From assembly GCF_039543205.1 (NCBI RefSeq), contig NZ_BAABJH010000006.1, positions 1 to 64,000 on the forward strand: a stretch of 64,000 nucleotides of DNA, read 5' to 3'. Shown here in pieces: positions 37,038 to 44,634 of this stretch. How positions within the stretch are numbered: position 1 is the stretch's first letter; each line of letters begins with the position of its first letter. This DNA is from Flaviramulus_B aquimarinus (GTDB lineage Bacteria; Bacteroidota; Bacteroidia; Flavobacteriales; Flavobacteriaceae). A program made the position numbers and the translations under genes. The notes beneath the pieces were generated by a model that made no database searches, was not told where the DNA came from, and saw nothing but the letters and a program-made list of their open reading frames with translations.

Positions 37038-38101
37038 TGGCATTTTCAAAAGGAGACGTTATTTATAAATACAAACTACTTCAAACATTAGGAAGTGGGA
37101 ATTTCAGTTCTGTATGGTTGGCAAAAGACAATTCCATAGATGCTAATACCGCATTAAAAATTCTAAATCCATCTTTTCAAACAGTAGCACAACTTTTAGA
37201 GGAAGCCCGTATAGGTAATAAATTAAATCATAATAATTTATTGAAAATTCAATACGCAGATGTAGTTCCATACAATGGTGGTCAACTTACTTTAATAGCT
37301 CAAGAATATCATCCAAATGGCTCAATTGTAGGATTATTAAATAGTGGGAATTTTTTGGACTTACCTGTTGCGATTAGACTTTTCACAGATATTTTAAGAG
37401 GTCTAGAACATTTACATTCACAAGGATTTTTTCATAACGATATAAAGCCTTCAAATATATTAATTGGAAGCAATAACGAAGGAGTTTTAGCTGATTATGG
37501 AATAACAGGAGCTTCGACTTCTTCTGGAACTGCAATACCCAAAGATGCATATATTATTCATCGAGCACCAGAAACATTGAAAGGGAATTATATAAATGTT
37601 CAAACTGACATATATCAAACTGGAGTTACTTTTTTTAGATTAGTAAATGGAATTGGCAACATAAAAGATGATTTCCTAAAATATGGCGAGAGTAAATTTG
37701 AAGATTTAAAGGCGAAGGGAAAGATTCCTGACACAAAAAATTATGAGCCTTTTGTACCTCAAAGAATTAAGAAAATAATTAATACTGCTGTCAATCCAGA
37801 CTATTCAAAGAGATATTCTTCAGCTTTAGAAATGCGAAGAGAATTGGAAAAGTGTTTTTATCCTGGTTATTGGACTATGGATTCTAATGGAAATTTAATA
37901 GGCAAAGGTGCCAAATATTATTATAGATTTGAGATAATTGCCAAGAAGAATTCAAAATTTGACTTTGTCCCTTACAAGAAAAATATTCAAAATGGCAGAG
38001 AAACAAAAATAGGTGTGTACACATTAAAATCAGCCGAAAGTAAACCAATTGGAAAAGCAAAAGATACATTTATAAAATGGGTAATAGAAAATGCAAGCTG
38101 A
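37037..38101 (+). CDS. Serine/threonine protein kinase (cassette A, second gene)
   Basis: The 354-residue protein has an N-terminal eukaryotic-type kinase domain (about 8-275). The Gly loop is LGSGNFSSVW (17-26) and the ATP-binding Lys lies in NTALKIL (near 42). The catalytic loop is FFHNDIKPSN (near 132-141), with an HND instead of the usual HRD. The metal motif is ADYG instead of DFG (near 151), and APE occurs in HRAPETL (near 176). Catalytic residues are present, so it is probably active. A C-terminal domain of about 75 residues (from YPGYWTMDSNGNLIGKG) is unfamiliar. No membrane helix is seen. Coupled to the RNase H-fold gene, it may form a two-part regulatory or anti-phage unit; this is inference. 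Confidence 0.88.
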   Translation: MAFSKGDVIYKYKLLQTLGSGNFSSVWLAKDNSIDANTALKILNPSFQTVAQLLEEARIGNKLNHNNLLKIQYADVVPYNGGQLTLIAQEYHPNGSIVGLLNSGNFLDLPVAIRLFTDILRGLEHLHSQGFFHNDIKPSNILIGSNNEGVLADYGITGASTSSGTAIPKDAYIIHRAPETLKGNYINVQTDIYQTGVTFFRLVNGIGNIKDDFLKYGESKFEDLKAKGKIPDTKNYEPFVPQRIKKIINTAVNPDYSKRYSSALEMRRELEKCFYPGYWTMDSNGNLIGKGAKYYYRFEIIAKKNSKFDFVPYKKNIQNGRETKIGVYTLKSAESKPIGKAKDTFIKWVIENAS

Positions 38102-38111
38102 AATAAATAAC

Positions 38112-38249
38112 GTGTGGCAACAATGTATAAAAATAATAGCGGTTTAATCGCTAAAATGAAAGTAAGTAAATATAAAAAAGGTCTGTGTTTAACCGAAAAG
38201 TTAGTGCGTAAAAATCCGCTACTATTCTTATACTAGACCGTTGGCAACC
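38112..38249 (+). repeat. attC-like site 1 (between cassettes A and B)
   Basis: The left core GTGTGGCAAC (38112-38121) is complementary to the start of cassette A at 36550. The arms GTATAAAAATAATAGCGG and CCGCTACTATTCTTATAC pair with two mismatches, leaving about 70 bases between them. The right end reads TAGACC then GTTGGCAACC (38240), the first bases of cassette B. This is the layout of an attC site: two outer cores that do not match each other well but do match their cassettes. Confidence 0.75.
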
Positions 38250-38271
38250 ATTACCAATCACACTCTGAAAA

Positions 38272-38754
38272 ATGAAAGATACTTTAGAATATAAAATACT
38301 TAAACATTTAAAAGATAATGATAATGGAGAATATATTGATTTATCTGAATTTATTTCTGACTTAAAACTATTAAGAATAAAACTATCTTCATTGTCAAAA
38401 AAACCTGAAAAATATATCTCATTTAACAGCGGAACTGATATTCGTTTTGGAGATGGTGATAATTTTAAAAGAGAATGCACTCTTGCGAAAATTGAATTTA
38501 GCGGAATTAAATATATGAACGAAATTGAAAACGGAAATAAAGTCATAACTAATAATGGTGTTTTAATTCAAGATTCTGTTTTACGAAAAAGTCCTATTAA
38601 AAACAAAGTAAATGCCGAACCTAATAACAAGCCAGAACAAAAATCATTTGTAAAAAAAATATTTTCAAGTGGTTGGACTTTAGCATTTGTAATGTTAATT
38701 ATAGAAGAAATTACATTAGGTAAAATATGGAAATTCATATCTGATTTATTTTAA
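38272..38754 (+). CDS. Unknown protein with C-terminal membrane helix (cassette B)
   Basis: The 160-residue, Lys/Asn-rich protein starts with a helical segment (LEYKILKHLKDNDNGEYIDLSEFI) reminiscent of a winged-helix-like N-terminus. It ends in a hydrophobic stretch (WTLAFVMLIIEEITLG, about 135-150) and a short amphipathic tail. No family is recognised. It lies 32 bases inside cassette B and 11 bases before the KTSC gene. Confidence 0.65.
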   Translation: MKDTLEYKILKHLKDNDNGEYIDLSEFISDLKLLRIKLSSLSKKPEKYISFNSGTDIRFGDGDNFKRECTLAKIEFSGIKYMNEIENGNKVITNNGVLIQDSVLRKSPIKNKVNAEPNNKPEQKSFVKKIFSSGWTLAFVMLIIEEITLGKIWKFISDLF

Positions 38755-38765
38755 AATTTATAAAA

Positions 38766-38972
38766 ATGGAACGAAAAAAAGTATCATCATCAAACTTAAA
38801 ATCAATTGGTTATTTATTAGGTATTTTAGAAATTGAATTTAAAAACAATACCGTATATCAATTTAAAAGTGTTCCAAAAAATATACACAACCGATTAATG
38901 AAGTCCTCTTCTAAAGGAACTTTCTTCTCTAAAAACATTAAAGAAAAGTTTACTTATAGTCAGGTTCTTTGA
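38766..38972 (+). CDS. KTSC-domain protein (cassette B)
   Basis: The 68-residue protein is almost entirely one KTSC domain: SSSNLKSIGYLLGILEIEF (8-26), the YQFKSVP strand (32-38), then HNRLMKSSSKGTFFSKNIKEKF. KTSC domains are small folds named for lysyl-tRNA synthetase-associated proteins and occur widely as stand-alone proteins in mobile regions. The role is unknown. Its 3' end overlaps an opposite-strand frame by 23 bases. Confidence 0.75.
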   Translation: MERKKVSSSNLKSIGYLLGILEIEFKNNTVYQFKSVPKNIHNRLMKSSSKGTFFSKNIKEKFTYSQVL

Positions 38973-39219
38973 TTCTAAAGTTGTTTTTAATTATCCATTC
39001 ATAAGTAACTGTTTTCGGATTTTGGTCAATTGCATACAATCCAACTGATGTGTTTTTAAAGTATTTTAAATCTTCATACTCTTTTTTAGAAACCACAATT
39101 AAATTAAAAACGCTTGCCAACAATGTGTAAAAACCATTGCTTTTTTTATTCACTTTTGAAACTTCTTTTTCTTCCATAATTCTATTCATTTTTGTTATCT
39201 TTTTCTTAACTTCACGCAA
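38950..39219 (-). CDS. Possible reverse-oriented small gene (cassette B)
   Basis: An open frame of up to 89 residues runs leftward through the left arm of attC-like site 2. The part within the cassette (from about 39110 leftward) encodes VSKKEYEDLKYFKNTSVGLYAIDQNPKTVTYEWIIKNNF, which reads like a real small domain. The N-terminal 35 residues would be encoded by the attC site, and no ATG lies inside the cassette in this frame. It may start in the site itself or be a fragment. It is listed because it fills the otherwise empty 140 bases after the KTSC gene. Confidence 0.35.
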   Translation of the reverse strand: MREVKKKITKMNRIMEEKEVSKVNKKSNGFYTLLASVFNLIVVSKKEYEDLKYFKNTSVGLYAIDQNPKTVTYEWIIKNNFRIKEPDYK

Positions 39220-39248
39220 CGGATTCTTACACTAGACCGTTAGCAAAC
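39112..39248 (+). repeat. attC-like site 2 (between cassettes B and C)
   Basis: The left core GCTTGCCAAC matches the reverse complement of cassette B's start in 9 of 10 bases. The arms GTGTAAAAACCATTGC and GCAACGGATTCTTACAC pair imperfectly. The right end is TAGACC then GTTAGCAAAC (39239), the start of cassette C. At 137 bases it is the same length as site 1 and shares its CTAGACCGTT end, so the two form one subfamily. Confidence 0.72.
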
Positions 39249-39286
39249 ATTAAAAACAAATATTAACAATCAAATTTAATTAACAA

Positions 39287-40624
39287 ATGAAACAACTTTA
39301 CATTTTTATTACAGCAACTTTTTTCATTTTTTCTACTCAGAGCTACTCACAAAACATATCAACTTTATATGGTACAACAGCAGGTTATTCTGGAGATGGA
39401 AATTTAGCTATTAACTCACAATTGAACGGACCAACTGATTTAGTATATGATACAAATGGAAATTTATTTTTTATAGATGCAAAAAACAATGTAGTTAGAA
39501 AAATAGATACAAATGGAATAATTAGCACAATAGCAGGGAATGGAACTCAAGGCTATTCTGGAGATGGTGGTCTAGCTACTAGCGCACAATTAAATTCACC
39601 TTATGGTATTGCATTTGATACAAATAATAATTTATTTATTTCTGAAATTAATAATAATGTTATACGAAAAATAGATACAAATGGAATAATTAGCACAATA
39701 GCAGGGAATGGAACTCAAGGCTATTCTGGAGATGGTGGTCTAGCTACTAGCGCACAATTAAATTCACCTTATGGTATTACATTTGACACAAATAACAATC
39801 TGTATATTGGAGAAAGGAATAATAGTGTTATAAGAAAAATAGATACTAATGGAATAATTAGCACAATAGCAGGGAATGGAACTCAAGGCTATTCTGGAGA
39901 TGGTGGTCTAGCTACTAGCGCATTACTATACGGTTGTAGAAGTGTGACATTTAATGATAATGGCGATTTATATATTTCAGACGGAAATAACCATGCTATC
40001 AGAAAAATAGATACTAATGGAATAATTACTACAGTTGCAGGAAATGGAACTCAAGGCTATTCTGGAGATGATGGCTTAGCTATTAATGCGCAAATTAATT
40101 TTCCTAGAATAGTAGTTTTTGATAATTATGATAATTTCTATTTCTCTGAAAGCTCTTCTCATATTATAAGAAAGGTAGATAATACTGGTGTGATTACTAC
40201 AGTTGCAGGAAATGGAACTTCAGGTTATTCTGGTGATGGTGGTTTAGCTACTAGTGCACAATTAAATTCACCCTATGGAATCATACTAGATTCTAAAGAC
40301 GCTGGAGGAAACTTAATCTTCTCCGATAATTTTAATAATGTCATAAGGAAAATAGAAAATTTAGTTATTGATAACAACATTTTAAATATTGACGAAATAA
40401 TCGGTGTAAATAGTTTTAAAATTTTCCCAAATCCATCAAATGATTTTATCTATATTTCTGGTTTAACTGAACGTAAAAACTACTGTATTTATAACACTTT
40501 GGGTACTGAAATTAAAAAGGGCATTATTTCTAATCAGGAAAACATTGATATCCATAATTTCACGAATGGTTTATATTTCTTGAAATTTGATAACGGAAAT
40601 ACAATAAAATTTTTAAAAGAATAA
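39287..40624 (+). CDS. Secreted NHL-repeat protein with type IX secretion sorting domain (cassette C)
   Basis: The 445-residue protein has a signal peptide (about 1-22, ending SYSQN). Six NHL-type beta-propeller repeats of about 56 residues follow, each with IRKIDTNGIISTIAGNGTQGYSGDGGLATSAQL-like text (in parts: RKIDTNGIISTIAG and GYSGDGGLATSAQL). A C-terminal Por-type sorting domain (FKIFPNPSNDFIYI...GLYFLKFDNGNTIKFLKE) follows. It should be exported by the type IX system and left on the surface or released. NHL propellers bind proteins or ligands; the target is unknown. Neighbouring repeats are almost identical at DNA level, so the propeller expanded recently. Confidence 0.85.
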   Translation: MKQLYIFITATFFIFSTQSYSQNISTLYGTTAGYSGDGNLAINSQLNGPTDLVYDTNGNLFFIDAKNNVVRKIDTNGIISTIAGNGTQGYSGDGGLATSAQLNSPYGIAFDTNNNLFISEINNNVIRKIDTNGIISTIAGNGTQGYSGDGGLATSAQLNSPYGITFDTNNNLYIGERNNSVIRKIDTNGIISTIAGNGTQGYSGDGGLATSALLYGCRSVTFNDNGDLYISDGNNHAIRKIDTNGIITTVAGNGTQGYSGDDGLAINAQINFPRIVVFDNYDNFYFSESSSHIIRKVDNTGVITTVAGNGTSGYSGDGGLATSAQLNSPYGIILDSKDAGGNLIFSDNFNNVIRKIENLVIDNNILNIDEIIGVNSFKIFPNPSNDFIYISGLTERKNYCIYNTLGTEIKKGIISNQENIDIHNFTNGLYFLKFDNGNTIKFLKE

Positions 40625-40635
40625 GCAATAACAAC

Positions 40636-40672
40636 GTTTGCTAACAAAGAACTGAGTTAAAAAACAAGCAAT
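40636..40672 (+). repeat. attC-like site 3, left half only (end of cassette C)
   Basis: GTTTGCTAAC (40636-40645) is the exact reverse complement of cassette C's start, followed by AAAGAACTGAGTTAAAAAACAAGC as a left arm. The right arm is missing: the sequence passes into an IS110-type transposase fragment at 40674. The site was cut by insertion or deletion. Confidence 0.65.
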
Positions 40673-40673
40673 A

Positions 40674-40967
40674 TTAAGCTAATCTAGAAACAAAGTTTTC
40701 ATCATAAGGTCTTCCAGATTTTGCAATAGCAAATGCCTGCTTTAATAACTTATTTGCCACTGCAATTAACGCTAGTTTTTTACTCTTTCCTTTAGCGACT
40801 ATGCGTTCATAAATTTCTCTACAAGCCTTATTGTGTTTACATACCGAAAAAGCATATAAAAAAAGTAAATTTCTAAGCTTCTTGTTACCAACCTTACTTA
40901 TCCTACTTCGCCCTCTTACACAACTAGTGTCCACAATACTTTTAACTTTACAAAACCTAAAAAACAA
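40674..40967 (-). pseudogene. IS110-family transposase, C-terminal fragment
   Basis: About 87 residues correspond to the end of an IS110-type transposase, in its Transposase_20 domain: SCVRGRSRISKVGNKKLRNL, then NKACREIYERIVAKGKSKKLALIAVANKLL and the SGRPYDENFV tail. The N-terminal RuvC-like DEDD domain (more than 200 residues) is absent; the first about 9 residues of the frame are foreign sequence. The Ser in DTSC lies where the catalytic Ser of the family is expected. The remnant lies between the cut attC-like site 3 and repeat copy B. Confidence 0.85.
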
Positions 40968-40988
40968 ATGCTACTCTAATTTTAATAG

Positions 40989-41179
40989 CTTTTCTTGTTT
41001 TTATCCATAGAATGCGGTAGCCATACTAGGGAACAGCAGGGAAGCATACACTAAGCCATAGAAATCAACAATAAAACTGTCATAAGTCCCTTGGATTGTT
41101 TGTTGAAAAGTAATACATTGCATATATAAGCGATATAACAGCAACTTTACGAATAGAATGTGCTGTTATACAATTGTTG
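40989..41179. repeat. 191-bp direct repeat, copy B
   Basis: It is a near-perfect copy of 36363-36553, again ending at CAATTGTTG. The terminal stem TATAACAGCA/TGCTGTTATA is kept while its loop differs. The following bases (GTTGGCAATA, 41176-41185) start cassette D. The same site thus precedes two unrelated cassettes. Confidence 0.8.
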
Positions 41180-41206
41180 GCAATAATTTAAAACGAACAA
41201 CACAGA

Positions 41207-42652
41207 ATGATAAAATGGTTAAGGAAAAAACTCGGAATTGATACTATCGACAAAAATATTGTTGAAAGCAATTTTATGACCAAAAGCCAACTTATTGAGA
41301 TTAATAAATCAATAGAAAACCTAAAACCGAAAAAAAAGGAAGACGAAATTATTGAGGTAGCTGATAGTTTTGAAATGAAAAACGATATTTCAAATTTAAC
41401 TTTCAAATTAAATAATAATATTAGTTTAGATAATAGTTGGTCTTTAATTACTACTCAAAACAACAAATCGAATTTTCTTTCTCAAATTGCTGGAACTTCA
41501 TCAATAGGAAGTTCAGTCGCTTATTCAGCAAATGGATTATACACTGCAACTGCGAATACAGGGAGTTTAATGACTTATGGAAATGGCTCTTTTAGTTCAA
41601 TAACAATGAATGGTTCACAATTCGGAAGTCACGCAGGTTTTGTTAGTGCAAATCCTGCTGTTTTTACACCAATTTTAGCTGTCCAATTTGCTTCAATGCT
41701 TACTGGTCAATATTATTTTAAAGGTTTAACAAAACAATTAACATCAGTCCAAAAAGGTATAAACGAACTTATCAGTTTGCATCATAATGAAAGATTAGCA
41801 AAATTGAGATATATAAACACTAAAACAAACGAATTAAATAATCGGAATTATTTCACAACCGAGGATTATGTTATTGTCGATAGATTAAAATATGACTTGT
41901 CAATTATTAGGTTTGAATACTTACTTTCTGCTCAACAAGAAATCATTAACACTTTTGAGATACAAAATGGAAAAGAAAATAAAGAAGAAATAATTGATAT
42001 AATATCAGAAGATAGTAATCAAGTTGAGAAAGCTCTTATTTCAATAAAAAGCAATGCCAAAAAAATATCTTCATTTTTTTCATCAACCTATAAAAAATCT
42101 GGAATCGAATCTGGAATAAACTATTTAAAATCTAAAACTGAAAATTCACATAAAAAAGTTGAAAAACTTTCAGAAAAAGTAACTAATAGTAAGTTCTTTT
42201 TTTATTCAGAAATCGCTTTAAAATCAGAACAATTATACCAACTTTTAAAGCTATTGGAATTAAAAATAAATTTGTCTGATAAAAAACCAAACCATAACCG
42301 AATTGGAAAAATTGAGGAACTTTATAAATCAATAGTAGATTTTAATTACGAAGACAGTATTTATGATGAAATGGAGCAACTGAAATCGGAATTAAAGGAA
42401 AATCTATTATCTGAAATCGAAATCCATAAAGCAAATAGCCAAATAACTAAAAGTAAAATTGATTCAAAAGCATCTAAAATATTTGAAAAATTCACAACAT
42501 TAGAAAACAATTTGGAAGAAAAGAAAATGATATTTGATGATATTGAACAAATAAAAATTGGTTTTGAAAAGCCACAACAAATACTAATTGACAATAGAAC
42601 AGAAACAACAAGAATTTACACAAAAACTATTGCCAACAATGGCTATAAGTAA
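41207..42652 (+). CDS. 481-residue protein of unknown function with coiled coils (cassette D)
   Basis: The N-terminus is charged (MIKWLRKKLGIDTIDKNIV). A Gly/Ser/Asn-rich middle (about 95-150) leads into a hydrophobic stretch (NPAVFTPILAVQFASMLTGQYYF, about 149-171). The C-terminal two thirds are long Lys/Glu/Ser-rich helices, probably coiled coil. No enzymatic motif or family is recognised. The last eight codons (TIANNGYK) and the stop codon lie within the left arm of attC-like site 4, so the repeat supplies the protein's tail. Confidence 0.7.
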   Translation: MIKWLRKKLGIDTIDKNIVESNFMTKSQLIEINKSIENLKPKKKEDEIIEVADSFEMKNDISNLTFKLNNNISLDNSWSLITTQNNKSNFLSQIAGTSSIGSSVAYSANGLYTATANTGSLMTYGNGSFSSITMNGSQFGSHAGFVSANPAVFTPILAVQFASMLTGQYYFKGLTKQLTSVQKGINELISLHHNERLAKLRYINTKTNELNNRNYFTTEDYVIVDRLKYDLSIIRFEYLLSAQQEIINTFEIQNGKENKEEIIDIISEDSNQVEKALISIKSNAKKISSFFSSTYKKSGIESGINYLKSKTENSHKKVEKLSEKVTNSKFFFYSEIALKSEQLYQLLKLLELKINLSDKKPNHNRIGKIEELYKSIVDFNYEDSIYDEMEQLKSELKENLLSEIEIHKANSQITKSKIDSKASKIFEKFTTLENNLEEKKMIFDDIEQIKIGFEKPQQILIDNRTETTRIYTKTIANNGYK

Positions 42653-42764
42653 TTGCTTGTTCTCGCCTACCTCTGAAAATCCTCGCGGATTTTCAGTTTG
42701 GTGTGTACTTGCTAAGTTAAATGCTAAACCACGCAACTACTCATAGCCGAGACCGTTGTGCATA
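42628..42764 (+). repeat. attC-like site 4 (between cassettes D and E)
   Basis: The left core TATTGCCAAC is the exact reverse complement of cassette D's start. The outer arms GGCTATAAGTAATTGC and GCAACTACTCATAGCC pair with two mismatches. An inner perfect hairpin (CTGAAAATCC TCGC GGATTTTCAG, 42673-42696) sits between them. The right end GAGACC then GTTGTGCATA (42755) starts cassette E. The site is 137 bases long and nearly identical to site 5. Confidence 0.8.
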
Positions 42765-42870
42765 ATGCGGAGAAACAGCCGAAAAATTAAATAACATAGT
42801 TGATTGCGAAAAACCGTAATGAAAAAATAAAACGAATTTAGAATTTTACAAACCAACCAAAACTATAAAT

Positions 42871-43086
42871 ATGTCAAAAGTCATTGTTACTATCGGAATT
42901 ATTATTGGATTCATTTTCTTATTTGGAGTTATCGTAGCAGCAAATAAAGGAAGTGGAACACCAGGAATTTTAGGTTTAATTCTTTTTGCTGGAATGGTTG
43001 CCGGAATTCGAGCAGTTTGGAAAAAACCTACTGTAAAAAATGAAATTACTGAAACTGACAAACACCAACTTGACAAAAGAGACTAA
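42871..43086 (+). CDS. Small membrane protein (cassette E, first gene)
   Basis: The 71-residue protein has two hydrophobic segments, about 4-24 (VIVTIGIIIGFIFLFGVIVAA) and 31-48 (GILGLILFAGMVAGIRAV), and a charged tail rich in Lys, Glu and Asp. It lies about 116 bases after the cassette start and 2 bases before the DnaJ-domain gene, so they are one operon. The function is unknown. Confidence 0.65.
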   Translation: MSKVIVTIGIIIGFIFLFGVIVAANKGSGTPGILGLILFAGMVAGIRAVWKKPTVKNEITETDKHQLDKRD

Positions 43087-43088
43087 TC

Positions 43089-43595
43089 GTGTTTAAAGAT
43101 TATTATTCAATTCTTGAAATTCCTCAAACAGCAACTCAAGCTGAAATAAAACTTGCGTTTAAAACCCAAGCATTAAAGTGGCATCCCGATAAAAACATTG
43201 GTTTGGATACTACTATAAAAATGCAGGAAATCAATGAGGCTTATCTTATATTAAAAGATAGCGATGCAAGAAGAAGATATGATATTGAATATTCAAAATA
43301 CAAAGAGTTTAAAGAACAAACTCAATACCAACGAGAAGAAAGGAAATACGAGAAAGAAGAAAACACTAAAACAAAATCAAAAAACTATGAATATGAAGTA
43401 GAAGATGAAACATTAGAAAAATGGATGAGAAATGCACGTAGGCAAGCGGTGGATTTAGCAAAACAAACACTAAAAGAGATTGCAGATTTAAGTGTAGAAG
43501 CTACTAAACAAGCTGGCTCTAAAATGTTTCAAATGTTCATTTATTATGGAATTTCAGGTCTAATAGTAATGCTCTTATTTAGAGCTTGTAATTAA
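43089..43595 (+). CDS. DnaJ-domain protein with C-terminal membrane helix (cassette E, second gene)
   Basis: The 168-residue protein opens with a J domain: YYSILEIPQTATQAEIKLAFKTQALKWHPDKN with the HPD motif (near 34-36), and MQEINEAYLILKDSDARRRYD. J domains stimulate Hsp70 (DnaK) ATPase. A charged linker (about 72-115) and a C-terminal membrane segment (about 148-164, FIYYGISGLIVMLLF) follow. The start is GTG at 43089, chosen because the J domain begins at once. It probably recruits DnaK to the membrane near its two cassette partners. Confidence 0.8.
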   Translation: MFKDYYSILEIPQTATQAEIKLAFKTQALKWHPDKNIGLDTTIKMQEINEAYLILKDSDARRRYDIEYSKYKEFKEQTQYQREERKYEKEENTKTKSKNYEYEVEDETLEKWMRNARRQAVDLAKQTLKEIADLSVEATKQAGSKMFQMFIYYGISGLIVMLLFRACN

Positions 43596-43601
43596 AAAAA
43601 T

Positions 43602-44627
43602 ATGATTCAATTAAAACGCATTTCATCAATTATTATATTATCAACTATAATATTTTCTTGTAACCAAAAAAAGGAAACAAAATACTCTAAAAAAGAACTG
43701 ACTGATAACTTTACTATCGAAATACCATCTGACTATTTTAGTTATGGAAACAGTGAGGGAAGAAAAGTTTGGAAATCTGGAGAGACATCATTTTTATTAA
43801 TAGAAACAAAATTTGCTAATTCTACAGATTTAAACAAAGAGATTCAAGAATATTCCTCTGGGCAAGATACTAAAGACCTTTATAAGAACAAACGATTAGT
43901 GAAAACAGAAAATTTTGAAAATAATGATTTAAAAGGAATCATTTCGTTTTATAAAAATGATGTTAAAGGCAAAGGTGCTGGTTTAGTTACTCTAACTTCT
44001 TACATTACTTTCGCAATAGTTCAGTCACAAGATACTCAATTCAATATAGAATCAATGACTTTGAGTGATAATACCTTTGATGAAATTGCAAAAAGTATTA
44101 AGTCAATTTCAAGAAAAACTAGTTCAATAAAAATTCCTATTGCAAATTCATTTGACAAGAATAAAGCACTTGAAGAAGGCTATCAGGTTTTTCAAGAAGA
44201 TGGTTTTATGGTTAAATGTAAAGGAGAATTAAAGTTGGATAAATTACGAATTCAACAAATGAAACAAGCTGGAATGGCAGATAACTCAAAACCATATCAC
44301 GTTTATCATAATAATACAGATTACAATATCAATGTGAGTTCTTTTGACCAAGTTTTGTTTGGAAAAAATGATAAAGAAATTGAAGATTACAATAAAAACG
44401 ATTTAGACTATTATCAAACCAAATTTGATGAAATGTCAATAAAAAATAGTCGTAAAAAATTCAAGGATTATGATGCAGTTTATTATGAGAATACACAAGA
44501 TAACAGAACAACAAAAGCAGTTTTTTTTCATCATAAAATGAAAAGTTATATGCTTCAAGTTACAGACGATAATAATGTAGAAAAGAAATTTTTAGATTTT
44601 ATAGATACATTTGAAATAATAAATTAA
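43602..44627 (+). CDS. Predicted lipoprotein (cassette E, third gene)
   Basis: The 341-residue protein has a lipoprotein signal peptide (MIQLKRISSIIILSTIIFSCNQ, lipobox Cys near residue 20). Two similar-looking halves follow, each starting with a beta-rich segment (NFTIEIPSDYFSYGNSEGRKVW near 36; GYQVFQEDGFMVKCKGEL near 194). This suggests an internal duplication of a PsbP/DcrB-like fold. It starts 6 bases after the DnaJ-domain gene and stops 7 bases before attC-like site 5. The function is unknown. Confidence 0.65.
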   Translation: MIQLKRISSIIILSTIIFSCNQKKETKYSKKELTDNFTIEIPSDYFSYGNSEGRKVWKSGETSFLLIETKFANSTDLNKEIQEYSSGQDTKDLYKNKRLVKTENFENNDLKGIISFYKNDVKGKGAGLVTLTSYITFAIVQSQDTQFNIESMTLSDNTFDEIAKSIKSISRKTSSIKIPIANSFDKNKALEEGYQVFQEDGFMVKCKGELKLDKLRIQQMKQAGMADNSKPYHVYHNNTDYNINVSSFDQVLFGKNDKEIEDYNKNDLDYYQTKFDEMSIKNSRKKFKDYDAVYYENTQDNRTTKAVFFHHKMKSYMLQVTDDNNVEKKFLDFIDTFEIIN

Positions 44628-44634
44628 AAAGCAC

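Noticed and set aside
39500..40290. Regularly spaced DNA repeats suggesting a CRISPR array
   Set aside because: The repeats are 167-168 bases apart, lie in one reading frame and encode NHL propeller blades; there are no unique spacers of CRISPR size.
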